Below, in pieces: positions 1 to 8,795 of a stretch of 64,000 bases of DNA (within the stretch, counting starts at the first letter, position 1; every line of letters begins with the position of its first letter). The notes under the pieces were generated by a model that was given only the letters and a program-made list of their open reading frames with translations, had not been told where the DNA came from and did not search any database. Made by a program: the position numbers and the translations under genes. The stretch is from Acinetobacter baylyi DSM 14961 = CIP 107474 (GTDB lineage: Bacteria; Pseudomonadota; Gammaproteobacteria; Pseudomonadales; Moraxellaceae): NCBI RefSeq assembly GCF_000368685.1, contig NZ_KB849627.1, positions 210,963 through 274,962 on the forward strand. Reading direction: 5' to 3'.

Positions 1-776
1 ACTGCATGATTAAATGCCTGTGGCTGTTCCACATTCGAAATATGCGATGCCTCCAGCACTTCAAGTGTTGAATGTACAATGTGCTCACATAAAAACTGAC
101 CATCGGCCACTGTAGTCACTGGATCTTGTGCACCAGCAATCACCAGTACCGGTATGCTTATACGTTGCAGTTGAGGGCGCACATCGGCCTCTGCCAATGC
201 TTCACAGCAACTGGCATAGCCTTCGGCACTACCTTGAGCTAAATCATGACTCAGCTTTTCTACAATTTCTGGTGAGTCTTCAATAAAGCCTGGCGTAAAC
301 CAGCGTGTTGCCGCAGTTTGGGCAATCGGCGTTAACCCTTGCTCACGCACCAATTGCGCACGTGCTTGCCAAGCTTGAGCTTCTCCAATTTTTGCTGCGG
401 TGTTGGCTACAATCACCTGATTAAAACGCTCAGGAAAATGTATTGCCAGCCATTGTCCGGTTAAACCACCCATCGAAATTCCACAAAACGTAGCTTGAGG
501 AATTTGCAAATGATCAAGCAATGCAATTACATCGGTACCTAGCTGATCAATCCGATAAGGGCCAACAGGTGTCGATGATGCACCATGACCACGCGTGTCG
601 TAGCAAATGACAAAATACTTGTCCTGAAAATACGCTATCTGTTGTTGCCACATACTCAGGTTGGTACCCAACGAATTTGAAAAGATCAGTGCAGGACGAT
701 CCGCCTGACCGAATGTTGCATAATTGAGAGCAACATCCTGCGCCGTTAGTGTGTCTTTAAAGTGAAATACTGGCAT
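1..776 (-). CDS. catD: 3-oxoadipate enol-lactonase CatD (C-terminus cut by window edge)
   Basis: Reading the minus strand from ATG at 776 gives an open frame to the window edge (258 codons). The protein starts MPVFHFKDTLTAQDVALNYA and has the alpha/beta-hydrolase nucleophile elbow GISMGG, then a late GAQDPVT segment carrying the acid residue and an ASHISNVEQP segment carrying the catalytic His. This matches 3-oxoadipate enol-lactonase, which hydrolyses the enol-lactone made by CatC to 3-oxoadipate in the cytoplasm. Only a few C-terminal residues should be missing, because the family is about 260-270 residues long. The start lies 9 bases after the catF stop with an AAGGAAT ribosome site between. 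It is the last gene of catBCIJFD. The catalytic family is certain; the catD rather than pcaD name rests on context. Confidence 0.93.
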   Translation of the reverse strand, partial: MPVFHFKDTLTAQDVALNYATFGQADRPALIFSNSLGTNLSMWQQQIAYFQDKYFVICYDTRGHGASSTPVGPYRIDQLGTDVIALLDHLQIPQATFCGISMGGLTGQWLAIHFPERFNQVIVANTAAKIGEAQAWQARAQLVREQGLTPIAQTAATRWFTPGFIEDSPEIVEKLSHDLAQGSAEGYASCCEALAEADVRPQLQRISIPVLVIAGAQDPVTTVADGQFLCEHIVHSTLEVLEASHISNVEQPQAFNHA

Positions 777-785
777 ATTTATTCC

Positions 786-1991
786 TTAAACCCGCTCAAT
801 AATGAGCGCAATCCCCTGACCTACGCCGATACACATCGAACACAGCGCATACTTACCGCCCGACTGTTCAAGCTGGTTTAAAGCCGTCGTCACCAGACGC
901 GCACCAGATGCACCCAATGGATGACCCAGTGCAATTGCACCGCCATTCGGATTCACCCGTGCATCGTCATCTGCCAGCCCTAAGTCTCGGGTACAGGCCA
1001 GTGCCTGTGCAGCAAAGGCTTCGTTCAGCTCAATCACATCCATCTGATCAAGCGTCAGATTGGCCTGCTTGAGTAGCTTCTTAATCGCCGGTGCCGGTGC
1101 AAAGCCCATGATGCGCGGCTCGATGCCCACCGTGGTGGACGCAATGATCTTGGCACGTGCTTTAAGCTGGTATTGTGCAACCGCTTCGTCTGATGCAATC
1201 AGAACTGCTGCTGCACCGTCGTTGATGCCTGACGCATTGCCCGCTGTCACGCTACCTTCCGGCTTGACCACGCCTTTTAGCTTGGCCAGTCCCTCTAGTG
1301 TAGTTGAGGCACGTGGATGCTCATCGGTGGCGATCACCACCGGCTCTCCTTTGCGCTGTGGAATCGTGACAGGCACGATTTCTTTTGCAAAGTAGCCTTT
1401 GGCCTGTGCCGCCGCGGTGCGTTGCTGGCTGGTGTAGGCAAACTGATCTTGGTCTTCACGCTGGATGCCAAACTGCTCGGCCACATTTTCTGCGGTTTGC
1501 GGCATGGTATCCACACCATACATGGCTTTAAGCTTCGGATTGATGAAGCGCCAGCCCATGGTGGTGTCTTCTATCTTCTGGGTGCGTCCAAACGCCCCTT
1601 CTGATTTCCCCATCACATACGGTGCGCGGCTCATGCTTTCGACACCCCCTGCAATGATCAGATGGGCTTCGCCTGCTTTGATCGCACGTGCTGCCATGGC
1701 GATTGCATCCAGAGATGAGCCACACAGGCGGTTGACCGTCGTTGCCGGCACTTCGACCGGTAGACCTGCCAGCAGTGCCGACATACGGCCAACGTTACGG
1801 TTGTCTTCTCCTGCCTGATTGGCACAGCCGTAGATCACGTCATCGACCTGTGCCCAGTTCACGCTTGGGTTGCGTTCGATCAGGGCAGCAATCGGGATTG
1901 CGCCGAGATCATCCGCACGTACTGCTGCCAATCCGCCTGCATAGCGGCCAAATGGGGTACGGATCGCATCGACGATGTATGCATGTTTCAT
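786..1991 (-). CDS. catF: 3-oxoadipyl-CoA thiolase CatF
   Basis: A 401-residue thiolase that cleaves 3-oxoadipyl-CoA with CoA to succinyl-CoA and acetyl-CoA, the last step of the beta-ketoadipate pathway. The nucleophilic Cys is in NRLCGSSLDAIA near residue 90. The C-terminal thiolase signatures GGAIALGHPLGASGAR (active His) and CSMCIGVGQG (second Cys) are intact. It sits between catJ and catD on the same strand with gaps of about 10 bases, so it is cotranscribed. The local base composition looks clearly more GC-rich than catB or catC. ADP1 is known to carry a near-identical pcaF kept similar by gene conversion, so the cat or pca name depends on the neighbours, which here are cat genes. Confidence 0.95.
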   Translation of the reverse strand: MKHAYIVDAIRTPFGRYAGGLAAVRADDLGAIPIAALIERNPSVNWAQVDDVIYGCANQAGEDNRNVGRMSALLAGLPVEVPATTVNRLCGSSLDAIAMAARAIKAGEAHLIIAGGVESMSRAPYVMGKSEGAFGRTQKIEDTTMGWRFINPKLKAMYGVDTMPQTAENVAEQFGIQREDQDQFAYTSQQRTAAAQAKGYFAKEIVPVTIPQRKGEPVVIATDEHPRASTTLEGLAKLKGVVKPEGSVTAGNASGINDGAAAVLIASDEAVAQYQLKARAKIIASTTVGIEPRIMGFAPAPAIKKLLKQANLTLDQMDVIELNEAFAAQALACTRDLGLADDDARVNPNGGAIALGHPLGASGARLVTTALNQLEQSGGKYALCSMCIGVGQGIALIIERV

Positions 1992-2003
1992 ATTCGGTTA
2001 TCC

Positions 2004-2657
2004 TTAGCCTTGTGTCGCATCGATCAGTGTTGCACCGGTCAGGCGTTGTAGTTCTTCAAAGCTTAAGCCTTCGACTTTCTCGATCACTTTCAGTCCTTCT
2101 GGCACCACATCGATGATGCACAGGTCGGTGTAGATCCGGTCGACACATTTCTGACCCGTGGCTGGATACGTCAGTTCAGCTACAATCTTCGGCTCACCTT
2201 TTTTGGTGACATGATCGGTGGTTACAAAAACTTTTTTTGCCCCAACCGCAAGATCCATGGCTCCACCGACCGACGGTATGGCATCCGGTGCACCGGTGTG
2301 CCAGTTGGCCAGGTCTCCATTGGCGGCGATCTGGAATGCGCCTAATACGCAGATATCCAGATGTCCACCGCGCATCATGGCGAAGGAGTCGCCATGGTGA
2401 AAGAAGCAACCGCCTTCGAGCATGGTTACGTATTCTTTGCCTGCGTTGATCAGTTCCGGATCTTCTTCGCCGGCCGCTGGTGGTGGGCCAAAGGCCAGCA
2501 GTCCGTTTTCTGAATGTAGAAATACGTCTTTGTCGGCAGGCAGATAGCTGGCAATCTTGGTCGGCAGGCCAATGCCAAGATTGACATAGGAGCCTTCCGG
2601 AATGTCTTGGGCAACGCGCTGGGCGATCTGGTCACGGGTCAGTTTGTGATAACTCAT
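2004..2657 (-). CDS. catJ: 3-oxoadipate CoA-transferase, beta subunit CatJ
   Basis: Beta subunit of the succinyl-CoA:3-oxoadipate CoA-transferase, which activates 3-oxoadipate with CoA from succinyl-CoA. The start MSYHKLTRDQIA at 2657 is chosen over an upstream frame start at 2720 because AAGGAG lies just before it and because the longer version would run through the end of catI. The protein is 217 residues long, normal for the family. It contains VNLGIGLPTKIA and the SENGLLAFGPPP segment, whose Glu is the CoA-carrying residue in class I CoA-transferases. It works as a heteromer with the CatI product encoded 10 bases upstream. Like catI and catF it is GC-rich for this locus. Confidence 0.94.
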   Translation of the reverse strand: MSYHKLTRDQIAQRVAQDIPEGSYVNLGIGLPTKIASYLPADKDVFLHSENGLLAFGPPPAAGEEDPELINAGKEYVTMLEGGCFFHHGDSFAMMRGGHLDICVLGAFQIAANGDLANWHTGAPDAIPSVGGAMDLAVGAKKVFVTTDHVTKKGEPKIVAELTYPATGQKCVDRIYTDLCIIDVVPEGLKVIEKVEGLSFEELQRLTGATLIDATQG

Positions 2658-2667
2658 CTCGATCTCC

Positions 2668-3354
2668 TTATGGTGCAGCGCTTGCTGGGGTAGATTGGAC
2701 TGGTACAACGTGTTGAACAAAGATGCCTGGGGTCACCACGTTTTCCGGGTCGAGTTCTCCTAGTGCCACCACTTCGCTCACTTGTGCGATGGTCACGTTG
2801 GCGGCCATGGCCATGATCGGGCCGAAGTTTCGTGCTGATTTGCGATAGACCAGATTGCCCCAGCGGTCGCCCTTGTAGGCTTTGATCAGGGCAAAGTCGG
2901 CCTTGATCGGGTTTTCCAGTACGTAGTCTTTGCCATCAAAGTTCAGGGTAGGTTTACCTTCTGCGAGTAAAGTGCCAAAACCGGTTGGGGTGTAGATCGG
3001 CCCCAGCCCCATGCCGGCGGCCTGTATACGACAGGCCAGATTGCCCTGCGGCACGATTTCAAGTTCAATTTTGCCCGCACGGTATAGCTCGTCAAATACG
3101 TAGGAGTCGGCCTGACGTGGGAAGGAACAGATGATCTTTTTAACTGCGCCAGTTTTTAGCAGCTTGGCCAGTCCATAGTCTCCATTGCCGGCGTTGTTGC
3201 TGACGATGGTCAGGTTCTTGCGACCTAGTTCAATCAGTCCGTCAATCAGCTCGGCGGGTTGGCCGGCTGTTCCAAAACCACCAATCAGGATGGTGGCACC
3301 GTCGTGGATCTGGGAGAGCGCTTCCGTTAGGGTCGCTGCACTTTTATCTATCAT
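2668..3354 (-). CDS. catI: 3-oxoadipate CoA-transferase, alpha subunit CatI
   Basis: Alpha subunit (228 residues) of 3-oxoadipate CoA-transferase. The N-terminal glycine-rich loop GATILIGGFGTAGQPAELI and the FPRQADSYVFDELYRAGKIELE region are typical of the family A subunit. It is third in catBCIJFD. Its TAA stop overlaps the catJ ribosome site, so translation of the two subunits is probably coupled. The gap to catC upstream is 89 bases and holds a stable hairpin (3405-3434), unlike the tight joins downstream. Confidence 0.94.
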   Translation of the reverse strand: MIDKSAATLTEALSQIHDGATILIGGFGTAGQPAELIDGLIELGRKNLTIVSNNAGNGDYGLAKLLKTGAVKKIICSFPRQADSYVFDELYRAGKIELEIVPQGNLACRIQAAGMGLGPIYTPTGFGTLLAEGKPTLNFDGKDYVLENPIKADFALIKAYKGDRWGNLVYRKSARNFGPIMAMAANVTIAQVSEVVALGELDPENVVTPGIFVQHVVPVQSTPASAAP

Positions 3355-3404
3355 GTCATCAACCTTTGGATGAAAACGGAAAATAAAGAAATACCATAAA
3401 CGTA

Positions 3405-3434
3405 AGAGATGAACACTGATGAAGTGTCATCTCT
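3405..3434 (-). promoter_or_regulatory. intercistronic hairpin between catC and catI
   Basis: The arms AGAGATG-A-ACACT and AGTGT-CATCTCT pair over 12 bp with one bulged A and a 5-base loop. There is no T-run after it on the minus strand, so it is not a standard terminator. It lies inside an operon where the other junctions are tight. mRNA processing or 3' end protection is a possible role; this is inference. Confidence 0.5.
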
Positions 3435-3443
3435 ATTTACATA

Positions 3444-3734
3444 TTAGCTATCGTCATCACGCACAGAAGACGGATGACGATTGAGCGCCATGACTTCGAT
3501 TTTCATATACGGATATAGCGGTAAGCCTTGTAAAATCGTATGTAGCTCTTCATTACTTTCGACATCAAAAATACTGATATTGGAATATTGTCCGGTAATA
3601 CGCCAGATATGACGCCATTTGCCTTGGCGTTGCAACTCTTGTGAATAAGCCTTCTCGACCGATTTAATCTGATTGGCCTGATCAGTAGGCATGCTAACAG
3701 GTAAATGCACATCCATACGAACTTGAAACAACAT
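3444..3734 (-). CDS. catC: muconolactone delta-isomerase CatC
   Basis: A 96-residue protein starting MLFQVRMDVHLPVSMPTDQA, the exact length and N-terminus style of muconolactone isomerase. It shifts the double bond of (+)-muconolactone to give 3-oxoadipate enol-lactone. The family forms a homodecamer of ferredoxin-like subunits, and the conserved early VRMDVHLP strand and late IEVMALNRHPSS segment are present. It lies 17 bases after catB and shares its promoter and CatM/BenM control. Confidence 0.95.
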   Translation of the reverse strand: MLFQVRMDVHLPVSMPTDQANQIKSVEKAYSQELQRQGKWRHIWRITGQYSNISIFDVESNEELHTILQGLPLYPYMKIEVMALNRHPSSVRDDDS

Positions 3735-3751
3735 AGTAAATTTCCTCTTCC

Positions 3752-4864
3752 TTAATGACGGCGTAACTGTTCGAGTTTGTCTTCGTCGACCTCAATTCCC
3801 AGACCTGGCGTATTGGGAACCACCAGCTCGAAGTTTTCATATTGCAAAGGTGTTTTCAAAATGCTTTGTGTTAGTAATAAAGGCCCGAACAGTTCAGTTC
3901 CAAACTCCAGTGTTTCAAAGGTACTAAAGGCATGTGCCGATGCAATACTGCCGACAGGCCCTTCAAGCATGGTGCCACCATATAGACTGATTCCAGCAAG
4001 ACGCGCAATTTTTGCCACTTCACAGGCTTCAATCAGACCACCCGATTGTTCGACTTTTACTGCAAACACATCGGCACCCGATTTTTTGGCAATTCGATAG
4101 GCACTGTCTGGGCCAGTCAAGACCTCATCTGCCATAATGTCCACATCAAAACGTGCGGTCAGACGTGCTAAAGCATCTGTATTTTCAATCGCACAGGGCT
4201 GCTCAATCAGATCGATCCCACCATCTTGAAGCTGTTGAATCCCTTTAACACATTCAAGCTCAGACCATGCACGGTTCACATCTACACGCACACTGATTTC
4301 CGGGCCAAGTGCTTTTTTAATGGCAATTACATGATCGACATCATGCTGTAGCGGATTTGAACCAATTTTTAATTTAAAGGTATTGTGGCGCTTTAATTCG
4401 ATCATTTTTTTGGCTTCGGCAATATCTTTATCGGTATCACCTGAAGCCAGTGTCCACAGCACAGGTAATCGATCACGGATACGTCCACCCAGCAATTCGC
4501 TCACAGGTACATTCAGTCGTTTAGCCTGTATCTCTAAAAGCGCAGTTTGAATTGCGCATTTGGCAAAGCGGTTGCCATTGATACTTTTACGAATTAATTT
4601 TAGGGTCTGAGCCACATTTAAAGGCGCCTTGATGGACAACAGCAATGGCTTGAAATAGGTGTCGATATTGGCTTTAACACTCTCTGGACTTTCTTCGCCA
4701 TAGTTTAATCCACCAATCGTGGTTGCTTCGCCCCAGCCTACAATGCCATCTTCCGTGATGATTTTGATCAAAACTAATGTCTGCGTCTGCATCGTGGTGA
4801 CCGAAAGCTTGTGCGGACGAATAGTTGGAATATCGACTAAAATAGTTTCCACTGATTTATACAT
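3752..4864 (-). CDS. catB: cis,cis-muconate cycloisomerase CatB
   Basis: A 370-residue member of the enolase superfamily that converts cis,cis-muconate to (+)-muconolactone using a divalent metal. The catalytic Lys motif KLKIGSNP, the metal ligands in VRVDVNRAW, DLIEQPC and MADEVLTG, and the late SGGLIEACEVA barrel strand appear in the right order. It is the first gene of catBCIJFD and is transcribed away from catM across a 123-base gap holding a perfect ATAC-N7-GTAT operator. In ADP1 this operon responds to cis,cis-muconate through CatM and BenM. Confidence 0.96.
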   Translation of the reverse strand: MYKSVETILVDIPTIRPHKLSVTTMQTQTLVLIKIITEDGIVGWGEATTIGGLNYGEESPESVKANIDTYFKPLLLSIKAPLNVAQTLKLIRKSINGNRFAKCAIQTALLEIQAKRLNVPVSELLGGRIRDRLPVLWTLASGDTDKDIAEAKKMIELKRHNTFKLKIGSNPLQHDVDHVIAIKKALGPEISVRVDVNRAWSELECVKGIQQLQDGGIDLIEQPCAIENTDALARLTARFDVDIMADEVLTGPDSAYRIAKKSGADVFAVKVEQSGGLIEACEVAKIARLAGISLYGGTMLEGPVGSIASAHAFSTFETLEFGTELFGPLLLTQSILKTPLQYENFELVVPNTPGLGIEVDEDKLEQLRRH

Positions 4865-4949
4865 CGGTCCATCTTCTTTTCAATAAATACTATTTACATA
4901 CCTTAAATTAATGTAATAATAAAAACGATAAACAATTTGGTATTTTTGC

Positions 4950-4964
4950 ATACTAAAAAGGTAT
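4950..4964. promoter_or_regulatory. CatM/BenM operator upstream of catB (site 1)
   Basis: A perfect ATAC-N7-GTAT dyad, the known high-affinity recognition sequence of BenM and CatM. It is 24 bases before the catM start and 86 bases before catB, so it can control both directions. A degenerate half (TAAA-N7-GTAT, 4929-4943) lies 21 bp away and an ATAC-N7-TAAT element lies at 4897-4911. These match the positions of sites 2 and 3 upstream of benA. Confidence 0.85.
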
Positions 4965-4987
4965 ATAAAACCAATTAGGGCGTATAA

Positions 4988-5899
<912 letters not shown>

Positions 5900-5925
5900 A
5901 ATATGTCTGAAAAATTTACTGCTCT

Positions 5926-7455
5926 TTATTCAATGCGTAGCGCTTGGCTGAGTTGATCGAGTGCTGCGCTGTAATCGATGAAGGTTTCATCGAGTGTTTG
6001 AACATGTTTGATTGACTGCTCAAGTTGAGCCTGACACTGATCAATCAATTCACTCGTAGAAGCTTTGACAGCTTGTTGAATCTGCTGCGTGAGAGTCGTG
6101 TACAAGCCATCATGCACCACCATTCCCGCAATGCGTTCATACTGCATTTTTTCGGTTTTTTCGATCTTGCTAAGCGAATCCAAATTTAAACCATAAGCAT
6201 CAAGCTGAATTGCAAGCTGTTGTTCGAATGCGACGTTTATCCACTCGTTCAAACTGTTCACTACGGCATCAATATTTTGTGTACTTGCATGTTGCTCAAG
6301 AAGTTGTGGTAGCTCAGGCAATACGCTACGCCAGACTGCCTCGGCTAAATCGGTGTGTAGCTGTCGTAAATCATCTTGAGCCTGTTTGAGGTCCTGTTGT
6401 ATTTGCTCTAGATCGGGTTGCAGGTAAAACCTTAAACCTTCAATGATATGTTCTTGCAAAAAATGCAACAATACTTCGGCAGGTTTACGCTGCTTATAGC
6501 GCAAAGCAGGCTCAATAAGAGCCAAAAGTGCTGCAAATAATCGCTCAAAACCAGCCTCGTTCATGGCTTGTGGGTTCATATCTGCTTCACGCGCCATTTG
6601 AGTTGAAACGGACACGGGCGGCTTTAATAAACTCACATCCACTTGCATACTGTGCAGTTTTTCTTTCGCACGCATCAATACATCAGACTCTTGCAACGCA
6701 CGTTGTTCTGAATTTTTATTGCAAAGCACTGTACATAGCTCACCATCAATTTCATCTTCTTCGACAAAATCGCTTCGGGTAATAACAGGAAATAAAGGTT
6801 TATGACGCTTTAACTCGCGCCCCAGTGCATCTAGCTCTTGCACCTGACCCGGTGAAGTTGCGCTACTGAGCCACAGCACACCATCTGCACTGTCGATAAA
6901 TTTTTGTGTGAGCGCTGCATTTTTCTGAGTACCAGAATGCAAACCTGGTGTATCTAGCAAAATAAGTTTTTCACCCAGACATACGCCCTGTAGTTGCGCT
7001 GTCGTCTCGGTTGCACCTTCGCGTAAGTGAGATTCGGTATAAAATATCTGTTCATTTTGAACATGAAAATATTGCACGGTTTGTTCGTGAGAACGAAAGC
7101 ATTCGGCCAGTAAGTTACACAATGAACTCTTTCCGGCATTAAACTTACCGAATACAAGCAACATCACCCGATCATGAAATACTTCTGCAACCGATTGAGC
7201 AGCACTAAAAGTATGCCATTCGGTATCCCAATTCGATACATGCGTTGTAAGCTTATGGTTAAATTGCTTGAGTTGATTGGCGATCTTTGTCTGCGGTGAC
7301 CAGCCCGTTAAATCAAAGGTATTTTGTTTTAATGCTGTAGCAAATGCTTCGCGCCATTGCTGCATCGATTGCAATGCCAACTGTATATCCCCTTGGGCAG
7401 TCGCAATCTGCCGGGTGTGTTCGATAAACAATTGAATGTGTCCGCCGCTGGTCAT
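5926..7455 (-). CDS. dynamin-like GTPase, second of a pair
   Basis: About 509 residues from ATG at 7455. That start overlaps the TGA of the upstream GTPase gene as ATGA and has GGAGAG before it, so it is preferred to the in-frame start at 7503. Visible GTPase motifs are the P-loop GKFNAGKSSL (residues 103-112), the switch motif LLDTPGLHSG and the TRSD specificity motif. The C-terminal half is long, helical and Gln-rich (DLEQIQQDLKQAQDDLRQLH), likely coiled coil, as in bacterial dynamin-like proteins. Such proteins often occur as adjacent unequal pairs acting on membranes. There is no obvious transmembrane segment. No role in aromatic catabolism can be read from the sequence. Confidence 0.8.
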   Translation of the reverse strand: MTSGGHIQLFIEHTRQIATAQGDIQLALQSMQQWREAFATALKQNTFDLTGWSPQTKIANQLKQFNHKLTTHVSNWDTEWHTFSAAQSVAEVFHDRVMLLVFGKFNAGKSSLCNLLAECFRSHEQTVQYFHVQNEQIFYTESHLREGATETTAQLQGVCLGEKLILLDTPGLHSGTQKNAALTQKFIDSADGVLWLSSATSPGQVQELDALGRELKRHKPLFPVITRSDFVEEDEIDGELCTVLCNKNSEQRALQESDVLMRAKEKLHSMQVDVSLLKPPVSVSTQMAREADMNPQAMNEAGFERLFAALLALIEPALRYKQRKPAEVLLHFLQEHIIEGLRFYLQPDLEQIQQDLKQAQDDLRQLHTDLAEAVWRSVLPELPQLLEQHASTQNIDAVVNSLNEWINVAFEQQLAIQLDAYGLNLDSLSKIEKTEKMQYERIAGMVVHDGLYTTLTQQIQQAVKASTSELIDQCQAQLEQSIKHVQTLDETFIDYSAALDQLSQALRIE

Positions 7456-8711
7456 GCTGCACTCTCCATCTGTTGCAACGCCATCATTGCATTTTGAATA
7501 CACCCTTGCTGCCGCATTGTCTGCTCAATCTTGGCAGCTAAAATCATTCGGCCTGCTGACTTTTCAAAATAAAATCGAAACTCTCTTTGCAAGCGTTGTC
7601 GTTCGGTATCGGTATAAAACAATGCACGTAGCTGATCGCGAAATTTCACTGAAATTCCAAAAACCGCAACAATGACCGTATCAATACTTTTTATCGTGGT
7701 TTGTTGCTCTGCGGGTAAACCCACCACACCGTGACGTATGAGATGGCTATTGATCTCGATACAGGCACGTGAGTAAGCAATCTGCACTTTGGCACGTTGC
7801 TGCTTGGCTGCTGTATTTTTAAACATCGTGGCAAATGAATCTGGATTGAGTGCTTGGTCTTGACCATCTATATTTACAATGGGCTCAAGATCTACTCGAA
7901 TCTTATCGAGTATGTTGATGAGTCCTGTATCAAAGTCATGCAATTGCTGCTGCTGTGTCTGTTGTAGTTGCTGAAGTACATGTTTTTGATCGAGTAATAA
8001 CTGCTTAAGTTGATGATGCAAGTCAGACAGCAATCTATTCTTTTCATACGTTCGTGCAGATGGAACCTGAGCAAGTGCCTGCTCAAGTGTATGTCGTAAC
8101 GCGCCGATTCCACTTTTTTCGATCAGCAAGGTTTTTCCATTTTCAATACCCTGACGGTGGCGAGTGGCCGAAACAGCCCAAATATCGAGTTTGGGTACCT
8201 GCTGTGCAATTGAGGTTTTAATCTGGGTTAAAATTGTCTGATCCGGTATCTGATCTATCTGGGTCAAGACCAGTATGGTTTGGCGCCGGCTATGGTCTGC
8301 ATCTTCAATAAGTTGTTGTAAAAGATGATGCTCAGTTGCATCGAGTTCGCCTTCTCGGACTGAATGCACAAAAAGGCGAATATCTGCCTGTGTCCAGACT
8401 GCTTCAAAAGCATGACGATCATCCACTGCCGCAACATCTGCATCGAGTCCGGGTGCATCCAACCAACGCACCTGATCTTGTTTATGTTCGGCCAGTTGAA
8501 TCGTCTCTCGTTTATCGGCAACAGAAAAAATATCTGTCCCGATCAGCTCATTGAGTAGTCGGCTTTTACCATGATTATATTTACCAATGACGGTAATGGT
8601 GGGGTCACAAGCAAACTGCATCAGACGAACCAAGCGTGCCAATTGCCCAGCCTGATTCGGCAATACGCTTAAAATTTTATCTACGGTTTCCTGAATGATT
8701 TGATTGTCCAC
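7452..8711 (-). CDS. dynamin-like GTPase, first of a pair
   Basis: The longest frame begins with ATG at 8786, but its first 25 codons contain a complete intrinsic terminator for catA. The GTG at 8711 has GGTGGAG 8 bases upstream and gives 419 residues, so I prefer it. Motifs are the P-loop GKYNHGKSRL (residues 43-52 from the GTG), WLDAPGLDADV, and LTQIDQI as the guanine-specificity motif. After the G domain comes a Gln-rich helical stretch (HHQLKQLLLDQKHVLQQLQQ), likely coiled coil. It is translationally coupled to the second GTPase by a 4-base overlap, suggesting a hetero-oligomer. Family placement is firm at the level of dynamin-like or large GTPase; cellular role is unknown. Confidence 0.8.
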   Translation of the reverse strand: MDNQIIQETVDKILSVLPNQAGQLARLVRLMQFACDPTITVIGKYNHGKSRLLNELIGTDIFSVADKRETIQLAEHKQDQVRWLDAPGLDADVAAVDDRHAFEAVWTQADIRLFVHSVREGELDATEHHLLQQLIEDADHSRRQTILVLTQIDQIPDQTILTQIKTSIAQQVPKLDIWAVSATRHRQGIENGKTLLIEKSGIGALRHTLEQALAQVPSARTYEKNRLLSDLHHQLKQLLLDQKHVLQQLQQTQQQQLHDFDTGLINILDKIRVDLEPIVNIDGQDQALNPDSFATMFKNTAAKQQRAKVQIAYSRACIEINSHLIRHGVVGLPAEQQTTIKSIDTVIVAVFGISVKFRDQLRALFYTDTERQRLQREFRFYFEKSAGRMILAAKIEQTMRQQGCIQNAMMALQQMESAA

Positions 8712-8733
8712 GTAATTGTCTCCACCCTTCCCT

Positions 8734-8771
8734 GAAATAAAAACAGGCCAGTGATCATGATCACTCGCCTG
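8734..8771 (-). terminator. intrinsic terminator of catA
   Basis: On the minus strand the stem CAGGC-g-AGTGATCA / TGATCACT-g-GCCTG (13 pairs, one mismatch) is followed at once by TTTTTATTT. It starts 25 bases after the catA stop. It lies inside the longest reading frame of the downstream GTPase gene, which is the main reason to move that start to 8711. Confidence 0.85.
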
Positions 8772-8795
8772 ATAATTTTGAACCATTTTGGTGTA

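Noticed and set aside
1060..2116. Several open frames of 95-124 codons on the plus strand opposite catF and catJ
   Set aside because: They mirror the GC-rich codon pattern of the real genes, lack ribosome sites and have no recognisable protein features.
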